From positions 1 through 64,000 of the forward strand of contig JAHBVV010000002.1 of NCBI GenBank assembly GCA_019637335.1: a stretch of DNA of 64,000 bases, given 5' to 3'. Below, piece by piece: positions 19,947-29,861 of the stretch (within the stretch, counting starts at the first letter, position 1; every line of letters starts with the position of its first letter). The notes below the pieces were generated by a model, which worked only from the letters and a program-made list of their open reading frames with translations, did no database searches and was not told where the DNA came from. The position numbers and the translations under genes are program-made. Origin of the DNA: Candidatus Hydrogenedentota bacterium (GTDB taxonomy: Bacteria; Hydrogenedentota; Hydrogenedentia; Hydrogenedentales; JAEUWI01).

Positions 19947-20933
19947 CTAACGAAACACCCCCTCCGCCACAGGCCCCCCCGCCTCCACCGGTTCCGGCGA
20001 ACGCCGCGCGCGATCATGCCCCGCGTCGTCATACCCCCGGTTCCGATCATGCGCAAGAACCCGCCGATAAAGCGGCCCCGCAAACGGTAACGATTCCGCC
20101 CCCCGCCGGCGGATCGCCCGAATATACCGGGGAACAAGCACCCGCGCCGTCAACGTCTCCAGCCGCGAGTGGCGGACACGAAACCGTTGTAGAATCGCCC
20201 GCGAACCCATCAATCGCTCCAGATGATAGGAACTGTACCCGATGTGGTAATGCCGCTCGCGCTCCCGGTCCAGTTGCGCCGCCTGCCACGGGTACGATCG
20301 CGCATCCGGCACATACGTCGCGTCAATCCCTTCCCCGTGCAGCCGATACGCCAGTTCGACATGTTCGAGCATCCGATACCGCGGATCCTCCGATATCCCG
20401 CCCACCTGCTCCAGAATTCGCCGCGGGATACTCGCATTCGACGGCTGGGCCCCCAGGTACGGCCGCACCCCCTGATCCCGCGCCGGCTCCGGCCCTTCGT
20501 CCAGATCCAGCCGCGTCAGGGTCCCCGGGCGCAACTGCGGGTGCGGATGTATCGCGCCCGTAACCACCCCCCGCTCCTCGCGACGCTCCTGCGTCTCCAC
20601 ATGGATCTCGATAAGGCGCGGGCTCGCAAGTTCGTCGTCGGCAACAAACAGTACGATCCGCCCATCCGATTCCGACAGGGCCCGGTTGCATGCCGCCCCG
20701 CAATCCGGCCCCTCCAGGCGAATCAGGCGCGTGCGCACCGGCGATCCCGTCGCAAAGCGCGATATGATCGACGCTGTATCGTCCGTGCTCCCCGCGTCCG
20801 CCACAATCAGCTCGAATCGAGCCGCCGGGTACGTCTGCTGCTCCAGGTGGGTCAGACACTTCGGAAGCCACGCCGACCGGTTCCGCGTGGGTATGATAAC
20901 CGATATATCCACGAACTCCTCCGCGCGAAGCAT
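19947..20933 (-). CDS. Family 2 glycosyltransferase
   Basis: A 328-residue GT-A fold glycosyltransferase. It opens with ISVIIPTRNRS, then ELIVADAGSTDDT and the donor-binding acidic cluster LFVADDE near residue 115. A typical acceptor-side region RMLEHVELAYRLHGEG follows. It probably transfers a sugar in cell-surface polysaccharide or lipid glycosylation, but donor and acceptor cannot be read from sequence. No transmembrane segment is evident. It is divergent from the membrane protein gene starting near 21.1 kb; the 165-bp gap must hold both promoters. Confidence 0.83.
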   Translation of the reverse strand: MLRAEEFVDISVIIPTRNRSAWLPKCLTHLEQQTYPAARFELIVADAGSTDDTASIISRFATGSPVRTRLIRLEGPDCGAACNRALSESDGRIVLFVADDELASPRLIEIHVETQERREERGVVTGAIHPHPQLRPGTLTRLDLDEGPEPARDQGVRPYLGAQPSNASIPRRILEQVGGISEDPRYRMLEHVELAYRLHGEGIDATYVPDARSYPWQAAQLDRERERHYHIGYSSYHLERLMGSRAILQRFRVRHSRLETLTARVLVPRYIRAIRRRGAESLPFAGPLYRRVLAHDRNRGYDDAGHDRARRSPEPVEAGGPVAEGVFR

Positions 20934-21097
20934 AACGCGGGGAGCGCCCCCCCTGCAACGCCCGCGCCTATGGACACCCCTTCAATGGGGATGCTACCAT
21001 CGCACCGGCGCGCATGGCGTTCCGATCGCGGTACAGACGCCTGGCCTGCCGATCCGTACCCGCTCAGCAAACGTATTTCAGCACAGGACAGCACCCG

Positions 21098-23449
21098 TTG
21101 GAACTGACCCCACCCAGATTCTCGCCGCTGCCGATGCTCCTGCTGGCCGTCGCCTTTTCCCTGGCCGCGCCGCTGTTCTGGATTCACGTGGAAACCGCCG
21201 CGCCGCCCCCCGGCGCCCCCGCCATCGAAAACCCGGAGCTCTACGGGCGCGTCCTGCCATCTCTCCAGTATGGCTATCAACGCATGGCCGGGGGAGAATG
21301 GCCACTCTGGGCCCCCGGACAGTTCTGCGGAATGCCATTCTTCGCGAACCCGACCCTCGGCATGCTCGCCCCGCTCAACGCCGTCTTCTACGTCCTCCCG
21401 CCCCTTCCCGGGCTCGCCATGCACGCCTTCATCGGCCTGTTTCTCATGGCCCTGTTCGCCGCCCTCTTTCTGCGCGCACTCGGGGCCGGCTGGATTCCCG
21501 CCGCCCTCGGCGGGTGCGCCTACGCCTTCTGCGGAACCTCCGCCGCCGCCATGTCGCGCCCCGAGATGCTCGGCGTCCTCGCATTCGCGCCGCTCCTCCA
21601 CTGGATCGCGTTCGCCTGGGCCGCCCGATCCCGCGGCCCCCTCCTGCCCGCCGGCGGCGCCGTTATCGCCATGATGATCCTCGCCGGCTCGCTCCCCCTC
21701 GCGCTTCTCTTCACCGCCAGCGCCTGCGCCTGCGGGACCGTCTCCATTCTCGCCCGCCCGGACACCGCCGGCGCACGCTATTTCCAGCGCCTGCGCGGGC
21801 TCGCCATCATGGGCGGGCTCGGGCTCGCCTACGCCGCCGCCGCCTGGATTCCCGCCGCCGCCTGGCTCGCCTCGCTCGAAAGCCCCTGGGCCGCCCTATG
21901 GCCCCAATCCTGGAGCGTGCAGTTGCCCGCCGCCGCCGCGGATGTTCCCGCCCATATTCTCGGCGCAACCGCCGGCCCCCGGCCCGGCGTCCTTTACGCC
22001 GGCGCCATCGCCCTGATCCTCGCGCCCGCCGCCCTCCTCAACCGGAACCGCCGTCTCGAAGTGCTCTGTTTGCTCGCCCTCGCCGCATTCTGCCTGGCAA
22101 TCGCCGTACGCGGCGGGGGATCCGCGCAGCCCGCCTCGCCCTGGATGGCCTTCCTGTTTCCGGGCGCCCTCGCCATCGCGCTACTGGCCGGCCTCGGAGC
22201 CGACCGCATCCTCCTCACCGGACGCGATCCCCGCTCGCCACTCATCTGGGGGGCCGTGCTCATATGCCTCGCCGCCGCCGGCATCGTACTCGCCGCCGGC
22301 GCCCCCGCCGCCCGCGGAGCCGTGGCCCTGGCCCTGCTCGTGCTCCTGCCCTTCTTCATCCTGCGCGTCCGCTGGCTCGGAACCGTCTGCGGGCTGCTCC
22401 TCCTCTTCCTCCACTACGCCGACCTCCGCAACGCCGCCGCCAGCGCCTACCTGCATCCCTATGCCGGCAGCCCGAACTGGCTCCAGGACAGCCTCCCCGC
22501 CGTGAAGGAGGCGGAGGCCCAGGCCCTCGGCCAACGCGTGCTCGCGCTCCCCTCGGCACGGGAAAGCATCCTCCCGGCCAACATCGGGCTCATGCAGCCC
22601 CTCGCCAGCGCCGGTGGGGCCTGGTGGCCCCTTACCCCGGACCAGGCACGCTGGTGGGATCGTATTCGTCCCCATATGCAGCCCGCTGCGCGATTCGCGG
22701 CCCCGGGCGCCAGTGGCGCGGGCGACCCCGCCGACATGGCGCTGCTGAATTACATGGCCGTGCGCGTCGTGCTCGGCGAACGCAACCAGCCCTGGATGGA
22801 TAACGCGGACGGCGGCGTCGACATAAAGCTCCGCTTCCTGCGCACCGTCGGGCGCCTCAGCCTCTGGAAAAACGAAAGCGCCCTCCCGCGCGCGCGCTGG
22901 GTCCCCCAGTGGCGGCCCGTGTCCGGGATTGAGGAGGCCATGAACACACTCCTCTCGCCCGACTTCGACGGCGCGTCCAGCGTCACCGTGGAGGCGTCCG
23001 GAAAGGCCTGGGAGGCCCTCCGCGACGCCCTGGCCCCCGCCGGCGCCCCCGCCGGTGAGGGCGATCCCGGAGCCAGCGTCCACCTCCGCCACGAATCCCA
23101 CGAAACCGTCGAAGTCCGCGTCGAATCACCGCGCCCCGGCATCCTCGTGCTCGCCGACAGCTACGACCCCGGCTGGCAGGCCCGCGTCAACGGAAAGCGC
23201 GCGCCCATCCTGCGCGTAAACGGCCTCTTCCGCGGCCTGTACCTGCCCGAGGGCGCGCACACCGTCGTCTTCACATACACCCCCGCCAGCGTCACCATCG
23301 GGCTGCTCGTGACCGGAGCCAGCCTGCTCATCACGCTGGTATGGGGCGCATTCAGCCTCGCGCGGATCGTCATCGCGATGATCCGCGGAAATCGTGGACC
23401 CTCCAGCAAATCGGCGCCCGCAATGGGCGGCGGGGAGCGCATGGTATGA
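21098..23449 (+). CDS. Multi-spanning membrane protein, YfhO-like
   Basis: A protein of about 783 residues with a dozen hydrophobic segments. They start at LPMLLLAVAFSLAAPLFWIH and end with a last helix (IGLLVTGASLLITLVW). The luminal C-terminal domain contains LADSYDPGWQARVNGK and GLYLPEGAHTVVFTYTP, typical of YfhO-like membrane proteins implicated in glycosylation of envelope polymers. The N terminus is uncertain: the TTG at 21098 has AGGA nearby and gives a short cytosolic tail; ATG 21134 starts in the first helix; ATG 21014 adds a basic stretch without a ribosome binding site. The stop overlaps the next ATG by 4 bases. The enzymatic role is inferred only. Confidence 0.78.
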   Translation: MELTPPRFSPLPMLLLAVAFSLAAPLFWIHVETAAPPPGAPAIENPELYGRVLPSLQYGYQRMAGGEWPLWAPGQFCGMPFFANPTLGMLAPLNAVFYVLPPLPGLAMHAFIGLFLMALFAALFLRALGAGWIPAALGGCAYAFCGTSAAAMSRPEMLGVLAFAPLLHWIAFAWAARSRGPLLPAGGAVIAMMILAGSLPLALLFTASACACGTVSILARPDTAGARYFQRLRGLAIMGGLGLAYAAAAWIPAAAWLASLESPWAALWPQSWSVQLPAAAADVPAHILGATAGPRPGVLYAGAIALILAPAALLNRNRRLEVLCLLALAAFCLAIAVRGGGSAQPASPWMAFLFPGALAIALLAGLGADRILLTGRDPRSPLIWGAVLICLAAAGIVLAAGAPAARGAVALALLVLLPFFILRVRWLGTVCGLLLLFLHYADLRNAAASAYLHPYAGSPNWLQDSLPAVKEAEAQALGQRVLALPSARESILPANIGLMQPLASAGGAWWPLTPDQARWWDRIRPHMQPAARFAAPGASGAGDPADMALLNYMAVRVVLGERNQPWMDNADGGVDIKLRFLRTVGRLSLWKNESALPRARWVPQWRPVSGIEEAMNTLLSPDFDGASSVTVEASGKAWEALRDALAPAGAPAGEGDPGASVHLRHESHETVEVRVESPRPGILVLADSYDPGWQARVNGKRAPILRVNGLFRGLYLPEGAHTVVFTYTPASVTIGLLVTGASLLITLVWGAFSLARIVIAMIRGNRGPSSKSAPAMGGGERMV

Positions 23450-24429
23450 GCAAAAAAGTACGGCTCGGCTTCATCGGAGCCGGTGGCGTCGCCGCCGGCC
23501 ATTTCAACCGCCTCATGGCCACGGGAAAGGCCGAAATCGCCGCCCTCGCCGACCCCGCGCCCGAAGCCCTGGCGCGATTTCAGAAGCGCTGCCCCGACAG
23601 CCGCGGCATCCCCTTTTTCCCGGACTACGAATCCATGATCGGCAGCGTGGACCTCGACGGCGTGCTCGTACTCAGCCCGCACGCATGCCACTTCGAACAG
23701 ATCATGACCTGCCTGGGCCAGGGCCTCCACGTCCTTTCCGAGAAGCCCTTCGTATGCGGGAGCCGAAACGCCCGCAAAGCCATCGATCGCGCCAGGAAGT
23801 CCGGCAAAGTCCTCTCCCTCTCCTTCCAGCGGCACTACGAGCCCGTATTCCGCTACATGCGCGAGACCATTCGGCGCGGCGCCCTCGGCGAAATCCAGTT
23901 CGTGCAGGCCATGCAGGCCCAGGAATGGCTCCGCCTCACCGAAGGCACATGGCGCCAGTCCCTCGAAATCTCCGGCGGCGGACAGCTGAACGACTCCGGC
24001 AGCCACCTTATCGACATCGTGCTCTGGGTCACCGGCGTGCCCGTGGTCGAAGTCTTCGCCCAGTCCGAATACTTTGGCCGAGAAGTCGACATCAACTCCG
24101 CCATCACAATGAAATTCGCAAACGGCGCCCTCGCCAACCTCTCCGTCATCGGAAACGCCCCCGCCTGGCATGAAGACCATACCATCGTCGGCGCGAGCGG
24201 CGCCTTCTACCTCCGCCAGGACGGATCCCTGCTCCAGCAAGACGCAAAGGGCAGGACAAAAACCGTGCGCCTCCCCAAACACACCCAAAACCCCGACAGC
24301 AACTTCGTCCAATGCATTCTCGGCAGGGCCGTAACCGACACGCCCCCCGAATGTGGCCTCGAAACCCTCCGCGTCACCGAAGCCCTGTGGCAATCCGCCC
24401 GCCTCGGCCGCCCCGTCAAGCTGAAGTAA
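23446..24429 (+). CDS. Gfo/Idh/MocA family oxidoreductase
   Basis: A 327-residue NAD(P)-dependent sugar dehydrogenase-like protein. The Rossmann motif is GFIGAGGVAAGHF; the conserved lysine motif reads LSEKPF; QLNDSGSHLIDIVLWVTG is the usual region preceding the substrate-facing His/Asp. The ATG lies in an ATGA overlap with the upstream membrane protein gene, so the two are translationally coupled, which hints at a shared sugar substrate. No signal peptide is present, so it acts in the cytoplasm, unlike the Tat-exported relative at 28.3 kb. The exact sugar is unknown. Confidence 0.87.
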   Translation: MSKKVRLGFIGAGGVAAGHFNRLMATGKAEIAALADPAPEALARFQKRCPDSRGIPFFPDYESMIGSVDLDGVLVLSPHACHFEQIMTCLGQGLHVLSEKPFVCGSRNARKAIDRARKSGKVLSLSFQRHYEPVFRYMRETIRRGALGEIQFVQAMQAQEWLRLTEGTWRQSLEISGGGQLNDSGSHLIDIVLWVTGVPVVEVFAQSEYFGREVDINSAITMKFANGALANLSVIGNAPAWHEDHTIVGASGAFYLRQDGSLLQQDAKGRTKTVRLPKHTQNPDSNFVQCILGRAVTDTPPECGLETLRVTEALWQSARLGRPVKLK

Positions 24430-24491
24430 ACGCCAAACCTTCAAGCCCAACAAGGGCACAGACACGCTCTGAGAAAAATGTAGGCTCAAAG

Positions 24492-24527
24492 TCCGCCGCA
24501 GGCGGAATAGGCGTCCCGCCTGTCCAG
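24492..24527. repeat. GC palindrome plus GGATAG-type hairpin, copy 2
   Basis: TCCGCCGCAGGCGGA (24492-24506) is a 15-base palindrome also seen at 31989, 32747 and 32818. It runs directly into a second copy of the GGATAG-type hairpin (24504-24525, one extra A), in the same orientation as the copy at 1261. Confidence 0.7.
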
Positions 24528-24670
24528 GGCCGAAGGCCCGCTTCATAGCAGCCTGGGCCGGAGGCCCAGGAAGACAAATTCGACAGAATATGAGGGCTGA
24601 AAGCCCGCTTCATAACTCCTGTCCAGAACAAACGTAGACAACACAAAACCCACCCCGAAGGCTTTACCCC

Positions 24671-25834
24671 ATGGCCCGCCCCAACATCATCCTCGTCACC
24701 CTCGACGGCCTCCGCGCCGACGCCATCGGGTGCGCCGGAGAGTTCGGCGGGCGCACCCCAAACATCGACGCCCTCGCTGCCAGCGGCGTCCGCTTCGAAA
24801 ACGCCATCACCCCCTTTCCAGAGGAAGATGGCGGGGGATGGGCCTGTCTCTCCGGAGAATCGCCCGAATTTCCACCGACCGAAGGCGCCCGCCCGGCAAC
24901 CCCCAACGCCCCCTGGATCCTCCCCGATCACCTCCGCGAAACGGGCTACGACACCTGCGCCGCAGTCGCCACGCAACCCGATTCCCGCGCAACGGCCTTT
25001 GCCGCCGTGCGCGCGCCAACCGAGGAATCCCACGAGGCCGACCTCGCCGCCTGGATCGGCGATCAGGCGGTGCGCTTCTGCCAGGTGGCGCGCGCGCCCT
25101 TCTTCCTGTGGGCGGCGTTCCCCGCGCTGCGCCTTCCGTTCAACGCCGCCGGCTGCGGAAACCCGATCCCGCCCGCGAAAATCAAGATCCCCCCGGATCT
25201 CGCCCCGGACGCCGGCGCCCGTCCCCGCCGCGCCGCCCTCTACCGGCGGCGCGCCCTCCTCGCGGGCTACCACGCCGCCATCGCCCACGCCGACCGCCAG
25301 CTCGGACGCCTTCTGGCCACCCTCACGGCCCGCGGCCACACCAACAACGTAATTGTCATGACTTCCGGGCACGGCCTCGACCACGCATCGCTGGAACCGG
25401 AACACGATCCCCCGGCAACACGCCTTACGGACCCGCGCCTGCGCGCGCCGCTCATCATCGCCGGCCTCGCCGGGCAGCGCAGGAACGCCGTGGAGACCGC
25501 CCTCGTATCCGTGGCCGACATCGTCCCCGCGCTACTGGAAATCTCCGGGGTGGACGCAGCCGCCGCACCGCGATCGCGCCCCCTGTTGCCCCTGCTTGCC
25601 GGCAAAAAGCACGCGGGCCGTCCCTTCACGACTTTTCAAGGCGCCGGACGCGCTGCCGGTGTGCGTACGCCCCGCTACAAGTGGGTCGTCCTTCCCGGCG
25701 GGCTGGGCGAGATGCTGTATGACTTGCAGGTCGATCCCCGGGAAATGCACAATCTGTGGGATAGTCGGCGGGCAACCGCCATCCGGCGCATGCTGCTCGG
25801 CATCGTACAGAGAGAAGCTCGGATTCCGCCCTGA
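24671..25834 (+). CDS. Sulfatase-like alkaline phosphatase superfamily protein, probably inactive
   Basis: A 387-residue protein with the sulfatase fold (PNIILVTLDGLRAD at the start; TPNIDALAASGVRFENA; ADIVPALLEISG; a C-terminal YDLQVDPREMHNL). Three active-site features are missing. The metal-binding DD pair reads DG, the formylglycine motif CxPxR is replaced by a PFPEEDGGGWAC segment, and TSDHG reads TSGHG. It is also shorter than the typical 450-550 residues and lacks a signal peptide. It may be a pseudoenzyme or have another hydrolytic or binding function. A ribosome binding site is not obvious. Confidence 0.78.
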   Translation: MARPNIILVTLDGLRADAIGCAGEFGGRTPNIDALAASGVRFENAITPFPEEDGGGWACLSGESPEFPPTEGARPATPNAPWILPDHLRETGYDTCAAVATQPDSRATAFAAVRAPTEESHEADLAAWIGDQAVRFCQVARAPFFLWAAFPALRLPFNAAGCGNPIPPAKIKIPPDLAPDAGARPRRAALYRRRALLAGYHAAIAHADRQLGRLLATLTARGHTNNVIVMTSGHGLDHASLEPEHDPPATRLTDPRLRAPLIIAGLAGQRRNAVETALVSVADIVPALLEISGVDAAAAPRSRPLLPLLAGKKHAGRPFTTFQGAGRAAGVRTPRYKWVVLPGGLGEMLYDLQVDPREMHNLWDSRRATAIRRMLLGIVQREARIPP

Positions 25835-25875
25835 TATGTTGTAACCGCCCCGTGCGGGCACAGGTCTAATGCCTT

Positions 25876-27972
25876 ATGTGGATTACACCCATTCTTTGCA
25901 CCCTTTCCGCGCTGACAAGTCTGCCTGCTTCCGACACCTACCTGCAGGGATACGAGGCCTTTCGCGCCAAACGCTATGACGTGGCCATACGCGCCTTCGA
26001 AACCGCCGCCCAGGCCGATCCCGATCTGAAGCCCTGGGCCCAGGTGCGTATCGGAATGGCGCTCGCCGCGCAGGGCAAGCCCGGAGACGCCCAGGCCGCC
26101 TGGCAGCGCGTCCTCGACGGCCCCGATGGGCCGTGGCGGGCCATGGCCCGCGCCAAGCGCGCACGCCTCGCCGCCGACCAGAAGGACGACGCCTCCGTCG
26201 TCGCGCACCTGTCCGGCTTCGACACGATTGCACCCACGCCCTGGTGGATGGACCGCTACCTCTGGCAGTTCAGCGAGTCGGCCATACGCCAGTCCGGCGA
26301 CGCCTCACTCGCCGGATACGCCGTCCTCCGGAACACCGCCGAAACCACTTGGTTCATCCGCCCTCGCCTGGACGCATCGCGGGTGCTCGTGCGTTCGCCG
26401 TCGCCACTCGACCAGGCCACCGCACTCATCGGCATGCTCCGCTCCAGCGCCTACACCGACATCCAGGAGCACTTGCCCCGCGTCCCCGTCGCGCTACCAG
26501 ATGACACCAACCAGACCCGCCTCGTCGCCGCCCTGGCCGGGCAATTGCTCGACGACGACCCCGCCAACGACGCCGCGGCGCTCGCCGTCCTGCGCCTCCA
26601 CCGGGATCACCCCGCGGCCCGCTTCGTCCTGGCCTACGCCACGCGCATGCTTGCCACTAAAAGGGATTTCGCGCGCGCCGAAGCGCTGTGCAACGCCCTG
26701 ATCGACCTCGACCCAACCTCCCGCGAGGCCGGCGAGACCATCTGGTGGCTCGGCGGAGCCCTCGAACGCGCGGAGCGCATCCCCGACGCCGAACGCGTCT
26801 ACGAATTACTGCCCTCAAAATGCAGCGGCCACTTCCGCGCCGACGACGCCCTGTTCCGGCTCGGCGAGCTCTATCTCTCCCACGGAAACCACGAAAAAGG
26901 GCTCGGCTACCTCGCGCGCCTCGGCCGTGAATACCCCGACAGCCGCTTCCGCGCGCAAGCCTTCTACACCTGCGCCCTCCATCCCGCCGTGCGCCAGGAT
27001 ACCGACCTCAAGCGCGTCTACCTCGGCGCCGCCGCGGATGACGCCATCGGCTACTTCTGGGCGCACCGCGCGCTCGCACGCCTCCACGATCTGGAAAAGC
27101 CCGACGCCGCCCCGCCCGTGAATCTGCGGGTCGACGGCGTCAACCCCGTGCTCCTCCCCCACGACGGCTATCTCGAACCCCTCCCGCCCATACCGCCCAT
27201 GATCGCGGAGAGCGCCGAATACCGGCGCCTCGTCTACTTCGCGCGCCACGGCATGGAAGAGAGCGAATGGGAAGTGCTTCGCCTCCTCCAGGGCATGGAG
27301 AAGATCGAGTTCAAGGAACCCTACTACCGCGCCTTCGCCGAGGCCGGCCTCGCCCACACCGCCCTCCAGTTCGCCGTCCACGAAGGTTGGGGCGTCGGCG
27401 CGGGCGGCAAACGCTCCCTCGCGCGCCTCCGCCTCGAATACCCCCTCGCCTACTGGAACGAAGTCAAGGCCATCGCCGCCGAGGCCGGCCTCGACCCCTA
27501 CCTCATCCTCGCCGTCGCGAAGCAGGAAAGCACTTTCCGCCCGAACCTCACCTCCAGCGCGGGAGCCAGCGGCGTCATGCAGTTGATGCCTTCCACCGCC
27601 AAGTGGATGGCCGATGTCGATCCGAACATCAGCCGCGACCACGTCGCCAACCTCGAATCGCCCGTCAATTCCCTGCGGCTTGGCGCCTACTACCTCGTCC
27701 GTATGTTCGGGCGCTCGGACGGCAACCTCGTCGACACCCTCGCCTCCTACAACGGCGGGCCCGGAAACCGAGACAAGTGGCGCAAGCGCTTCCCCAACCA
27801 CGACCTCGACCAGTTCATCGAGGCCATCCCCTTCTCCGAAACCAAAGACTACGTGCAGAAAGTGCTCGGGAACTACGCGGCCTACCGCTCCCTCTACGAG
27901 CCCTTCGACGCCCGCGACGTGCACGCAAGCAGCGAAGCCCAGACGCAAACTGGAGGAGAGGAGGCCGGTTGA
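25876..27972 (+). CDS. Lytic transglycosylase with TPR-like superhelix
   Basis: A 698-residue protein built like Slt70. It starts with a signal-like segment (WITPILCTLSALTSLPAS) and continues with about 480 residues of helical TPR-like repeats (YEAFRAKRYDVAIRAFETAA is the first). The catalytic SLT domain starts near residue 538: LILAVAKQESTFRPN with the catalytic Glu, SSAGASGVMQLMPSTA, then LASYNGGPGN. It should cleave the MurNAc-GlcNAc bond of periplasmic peptidoglycan. It is spaced 41 bp after the sulfatase-like gene, so cotranscription is possible. Confidence 0.9.
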   Translation: MWITPILCTLSALTSLPASDTYLQGYEAFRAKRYDVAIRAFETAAQADPDLKPWAQVRIGMALAAQGKPGDAQAAWQRVLDGPDGPWRAMARAKRARLAADQKDDASVVAHLSGFDTIAPTPWWMDRYLWQFSESAIRQSGDASLAGYAVLRNTAETTWFIRPRLDASRVLVRSPSPLDQATALIGMLRSSAYTDIQEHLPRVPVALPDDTNQTRLVAALAGQLLDDDPANDAAALAVLRLHRDHPAARFVLAYATRMLATKRDFARAEALCNALIDLDPTSREAGETIWWLGGALERAERIPDAERVYELLPSKCSGHFRADDALFRLGELYLSHGNHEKGLGYLARLGREYPDSRFRAQAFYTCALHPAVRQDTDLKRVYLGAAADDAIGYFWAHRALARLHDLEKPDAAPPVNLRVDGVNPVLLPHDGYLEPLPPIPPMIAESAEYRRLVYFARHGMEESEWEVLRLLQGMEKIEFKEPYYRAFAEAGLAHTALQFAVHEGWGVGAGGKRSLARLRLEYPLAYWNEVKAIAAEAGLDPYLILAVAKQESTFRPNLTSSAGASGVMQLMPSTAKWMADVDPNISRDHVANLESPVNSLRLGAYYLVRMFGRSDGNLVDTLASYNGGPGNRDKWRKRFPNHDLDQFIEAIPFSETKDYVQKVLGNYAAYRSLYEPFDARDVHASSEAQTQTGGEEAG

Positions 27973-28063
27973 GTCGGCAGGGCAATCGCATTTAGACTCG
28001 ATCTCGGTATATGGGCGTAAACTTGAGTCGATTTGGAACCTTGAATCAACGATAGTGAGCGTT

Positions 28064-28129
28064 TTGGAGCGCCGGCATCTGTGCCGGCAAGGTCAGGGAT
28101 TCGCCGCAGGCGAAATGCCAGCGCTCCAA
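28064..28129. repeat. Nested inverted repeat predicted to form a three-way junction
   Basis: Outer arms TTGGAGCG and CGCTCCAA enclose two perfect hairpins: GCCGGCA/TGCCGGC (28071-28088) and TTCGCCGCAGGCGAA (28100-28114). The rest of the gap 27973-28314 shows no gene. Confidence 0.6.
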
Positions 28130-28314
28130 CACGCGCCCTTTTGAACATTGAAGGTGGTTGATGTGGCGCTCGGCTCGAGTTGGAAGTTTAAAGGCGATTG
28201 CCCTGGTTGATTTCGCCTTTCGCGCCAGGCCCCGCCGCGATCTATACTACGGTATGCTGTGTGCAATTCTGACCCCCGGGCCGTCACGCCCCGGATCCAA
28301 CAAGGAGAGAACCC

Positions 28315-29721
28315 ATGTCTGACAGCCAGCTGAGCCGGCGCGCATTCCTGGCCGCGACCACAACCACCGCCGCCACCCTCGCCGCCGCCGCACCCAACGA
28401 CGCACGGGTCGTGCCCGGAAAGATTTCACCCAATCAAAAACTCAACGTCGCAGCCATCGGAGCCGGGGGCAAGGGCTCGTCGGACATCGGCAATTGCGCC
28501 AAGGCTGGCGAGAACGTCGTCGCACTCTGCGATGTCGACTGGAAACGCGCCGAGCGCACCTTCGCGGCCTTCCCCGACGTTCCGAAGTTCAAGGACTTCC
28601 GGAACATGCTCGAGACTATGCCCGAAATCGACGCCCTCACCATCTCCACGCCGGACCACACCCACGCCCCCGCCGCCTACATGGCCATGAAAATGGGCAA
28701 ACACGTCTACGTCCAGAAACCCCTCACCCACACCGTCGCCGAAGCCCGCCTCCTCAAGAACACCGCCGCAGAGATGGGCGTCATGACGCAGATGGGCAAC
28801 CAGGGCCACTGCGGCGACGGCGCCCGCGTGCTCTGCGAAATGATCTGGACCGGAGCCATCGGCAACGTAAAAGAAGCCCACGTCTGGACCCACCGCCCCG
28901 TCTGGGCAAACCAGGGTATGGACCAGCCGCTCCCGCCCCTCGTTACCCCCGAAACCCTCGACTGGGACCGCTGGATCGGCGGCGCGCCCTGGCGCCCCTA
29001 CAACCCCGGCCTCGCCCCCCACGACTGGCGCGCCTGGCAGGACTTCGGCGGCGGCGCACTCGGCGACATGGCCTGCCACATCATGGACCCCATCTACATG
29101 TCCCTCAAGCTCGTCGAAGCCGAGAGCTTCACCGTCGAAGTGGTCGAGCAGAAGGGCGCCAACAGCGAAACCTTCCCGATCATGAGCACCATCAAGTACT
29201 CGTTCCCGGCACGCGGCGATATGCCGCCCGTGGATGTCTACTGGTACGACGGACACTGGCCGGACCCCGCCACCGGTGAGGAAATCTACAACCGCCCGAA
29301 ATGGCCCGAAGGCGTCCCGAAAGACGAGCCCCTCGGCGACACCAACGCCAACGGCATCTCCAACGGCTCGTACCTCATCGGTGAAAAAGGCCTCATCACC
29401 ACCGGCGAATACGGCGGACGCACCCGCCTGCTCCCCGCCTCGAAGATGGATCAGTACACCATGCCCGATCCCTTCATCGAACGCATTCCCGATGAGAACC
29501 CCTACACCAACTGGCTCAACGGCATCAAGAACGGCGTCCAGCCCGCGTCCAACTTCGACTACTCCGGACCCTTCACCGAAATGGTGAACTTCGGCAACCT
29601 CGTCGTCAAGTCCGGCACGAAACTCAAGTGGGACAACGTCAACGGCAAGGTGACCAACGTCCAGAACCCCGAAGAAATCGTAAGCAAGGAATACCGCAAA
29701 GGCTGGGAACTGCCCTGCTAG
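28315..29721 (+). CDS. Tat-exported Gfo/Idh/MocA family oxidoreductase
   Basis: A 468-residue protein with a twin-arginine signal ([20 protein letters not shown]), so it is exported folded, presumably with its nicotinamide cofactor. Mature-domain features are [13 protein letters not shown] (Rossmann), [27 protein letters not shown] with the family lysine, and MGNQGHCG. Secreted members of this type are very common in planctomycetes and relatives, usually with sugar or inositol-type substrates. AAGGAGAG lies just upstream of the ATG. A terminator hairpin follows at 29743. Confidence 0.92.
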   Translation: MSDSQLSRRAFLAATTTTAATLAAAAPNDARVVPGKISPNQKLNVAAIGAGGKGSSDIGNCAKAGENVVALCDVDWKRAERTFAAFPDVPKFKDFRNMLETMPEIDALTISTPDHTHAPAAYMAMKMGKHVYVQKPLTHTVAEARLLKNTAAEMGVMTQMGNQGHCGDGARVLCEMIWTGAIGNVKEAHVWTHRPVWANQGMDQPLPPLVTPETLDWDRWIGGAPWRPYNPGLAPHDWRAWQDFGGGALGDMACHIMDPIYMSLKLVEAESFTVEVVEQKGANSETFPIMSTIKYSFPARGDMPPVDVYWYDGHWPDPATGEEIYNRPKWPEGVPKDEPLGDTNANGISNGSYLIGEKGLITTGEYGGRTRLLPASKMDQYTMPDPFIERIPDENPYTNWLNGIKNGVQPASNFDYSGPFTEMVNFGNLVVKSGTKLKWDNVNGKVTNVQNPEEIVSKEYRKGWELPC

Positions 29722-29742
29722 ACGGCATTTAAGCGATTGGCC

Positions 29743-29782
29743 GGCCCCGGCGCGCACCCAGGCGCCGGGGCCACGCATTTTC
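29743..29782 (+). terminator. Intrinsic terminator after the Tat oxidoreductase
   Basis: Arms GGCCCCGGCGC (29743-29753) and GCGCCGGGGCC (29762-29772) form a perfect 11-bp stem with an 8-base loop, followed by ACGCATTTTCC. Confidence 0.7.
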
Positions 29783-29861
29783 CCCGAACGTTCCCCGGAG
29801 CCCCAGCCCCCGAGCCAGCCAATGGCAGTCCCAGGCAGTCGAGCAGTCTTTTGGTCCCTTG

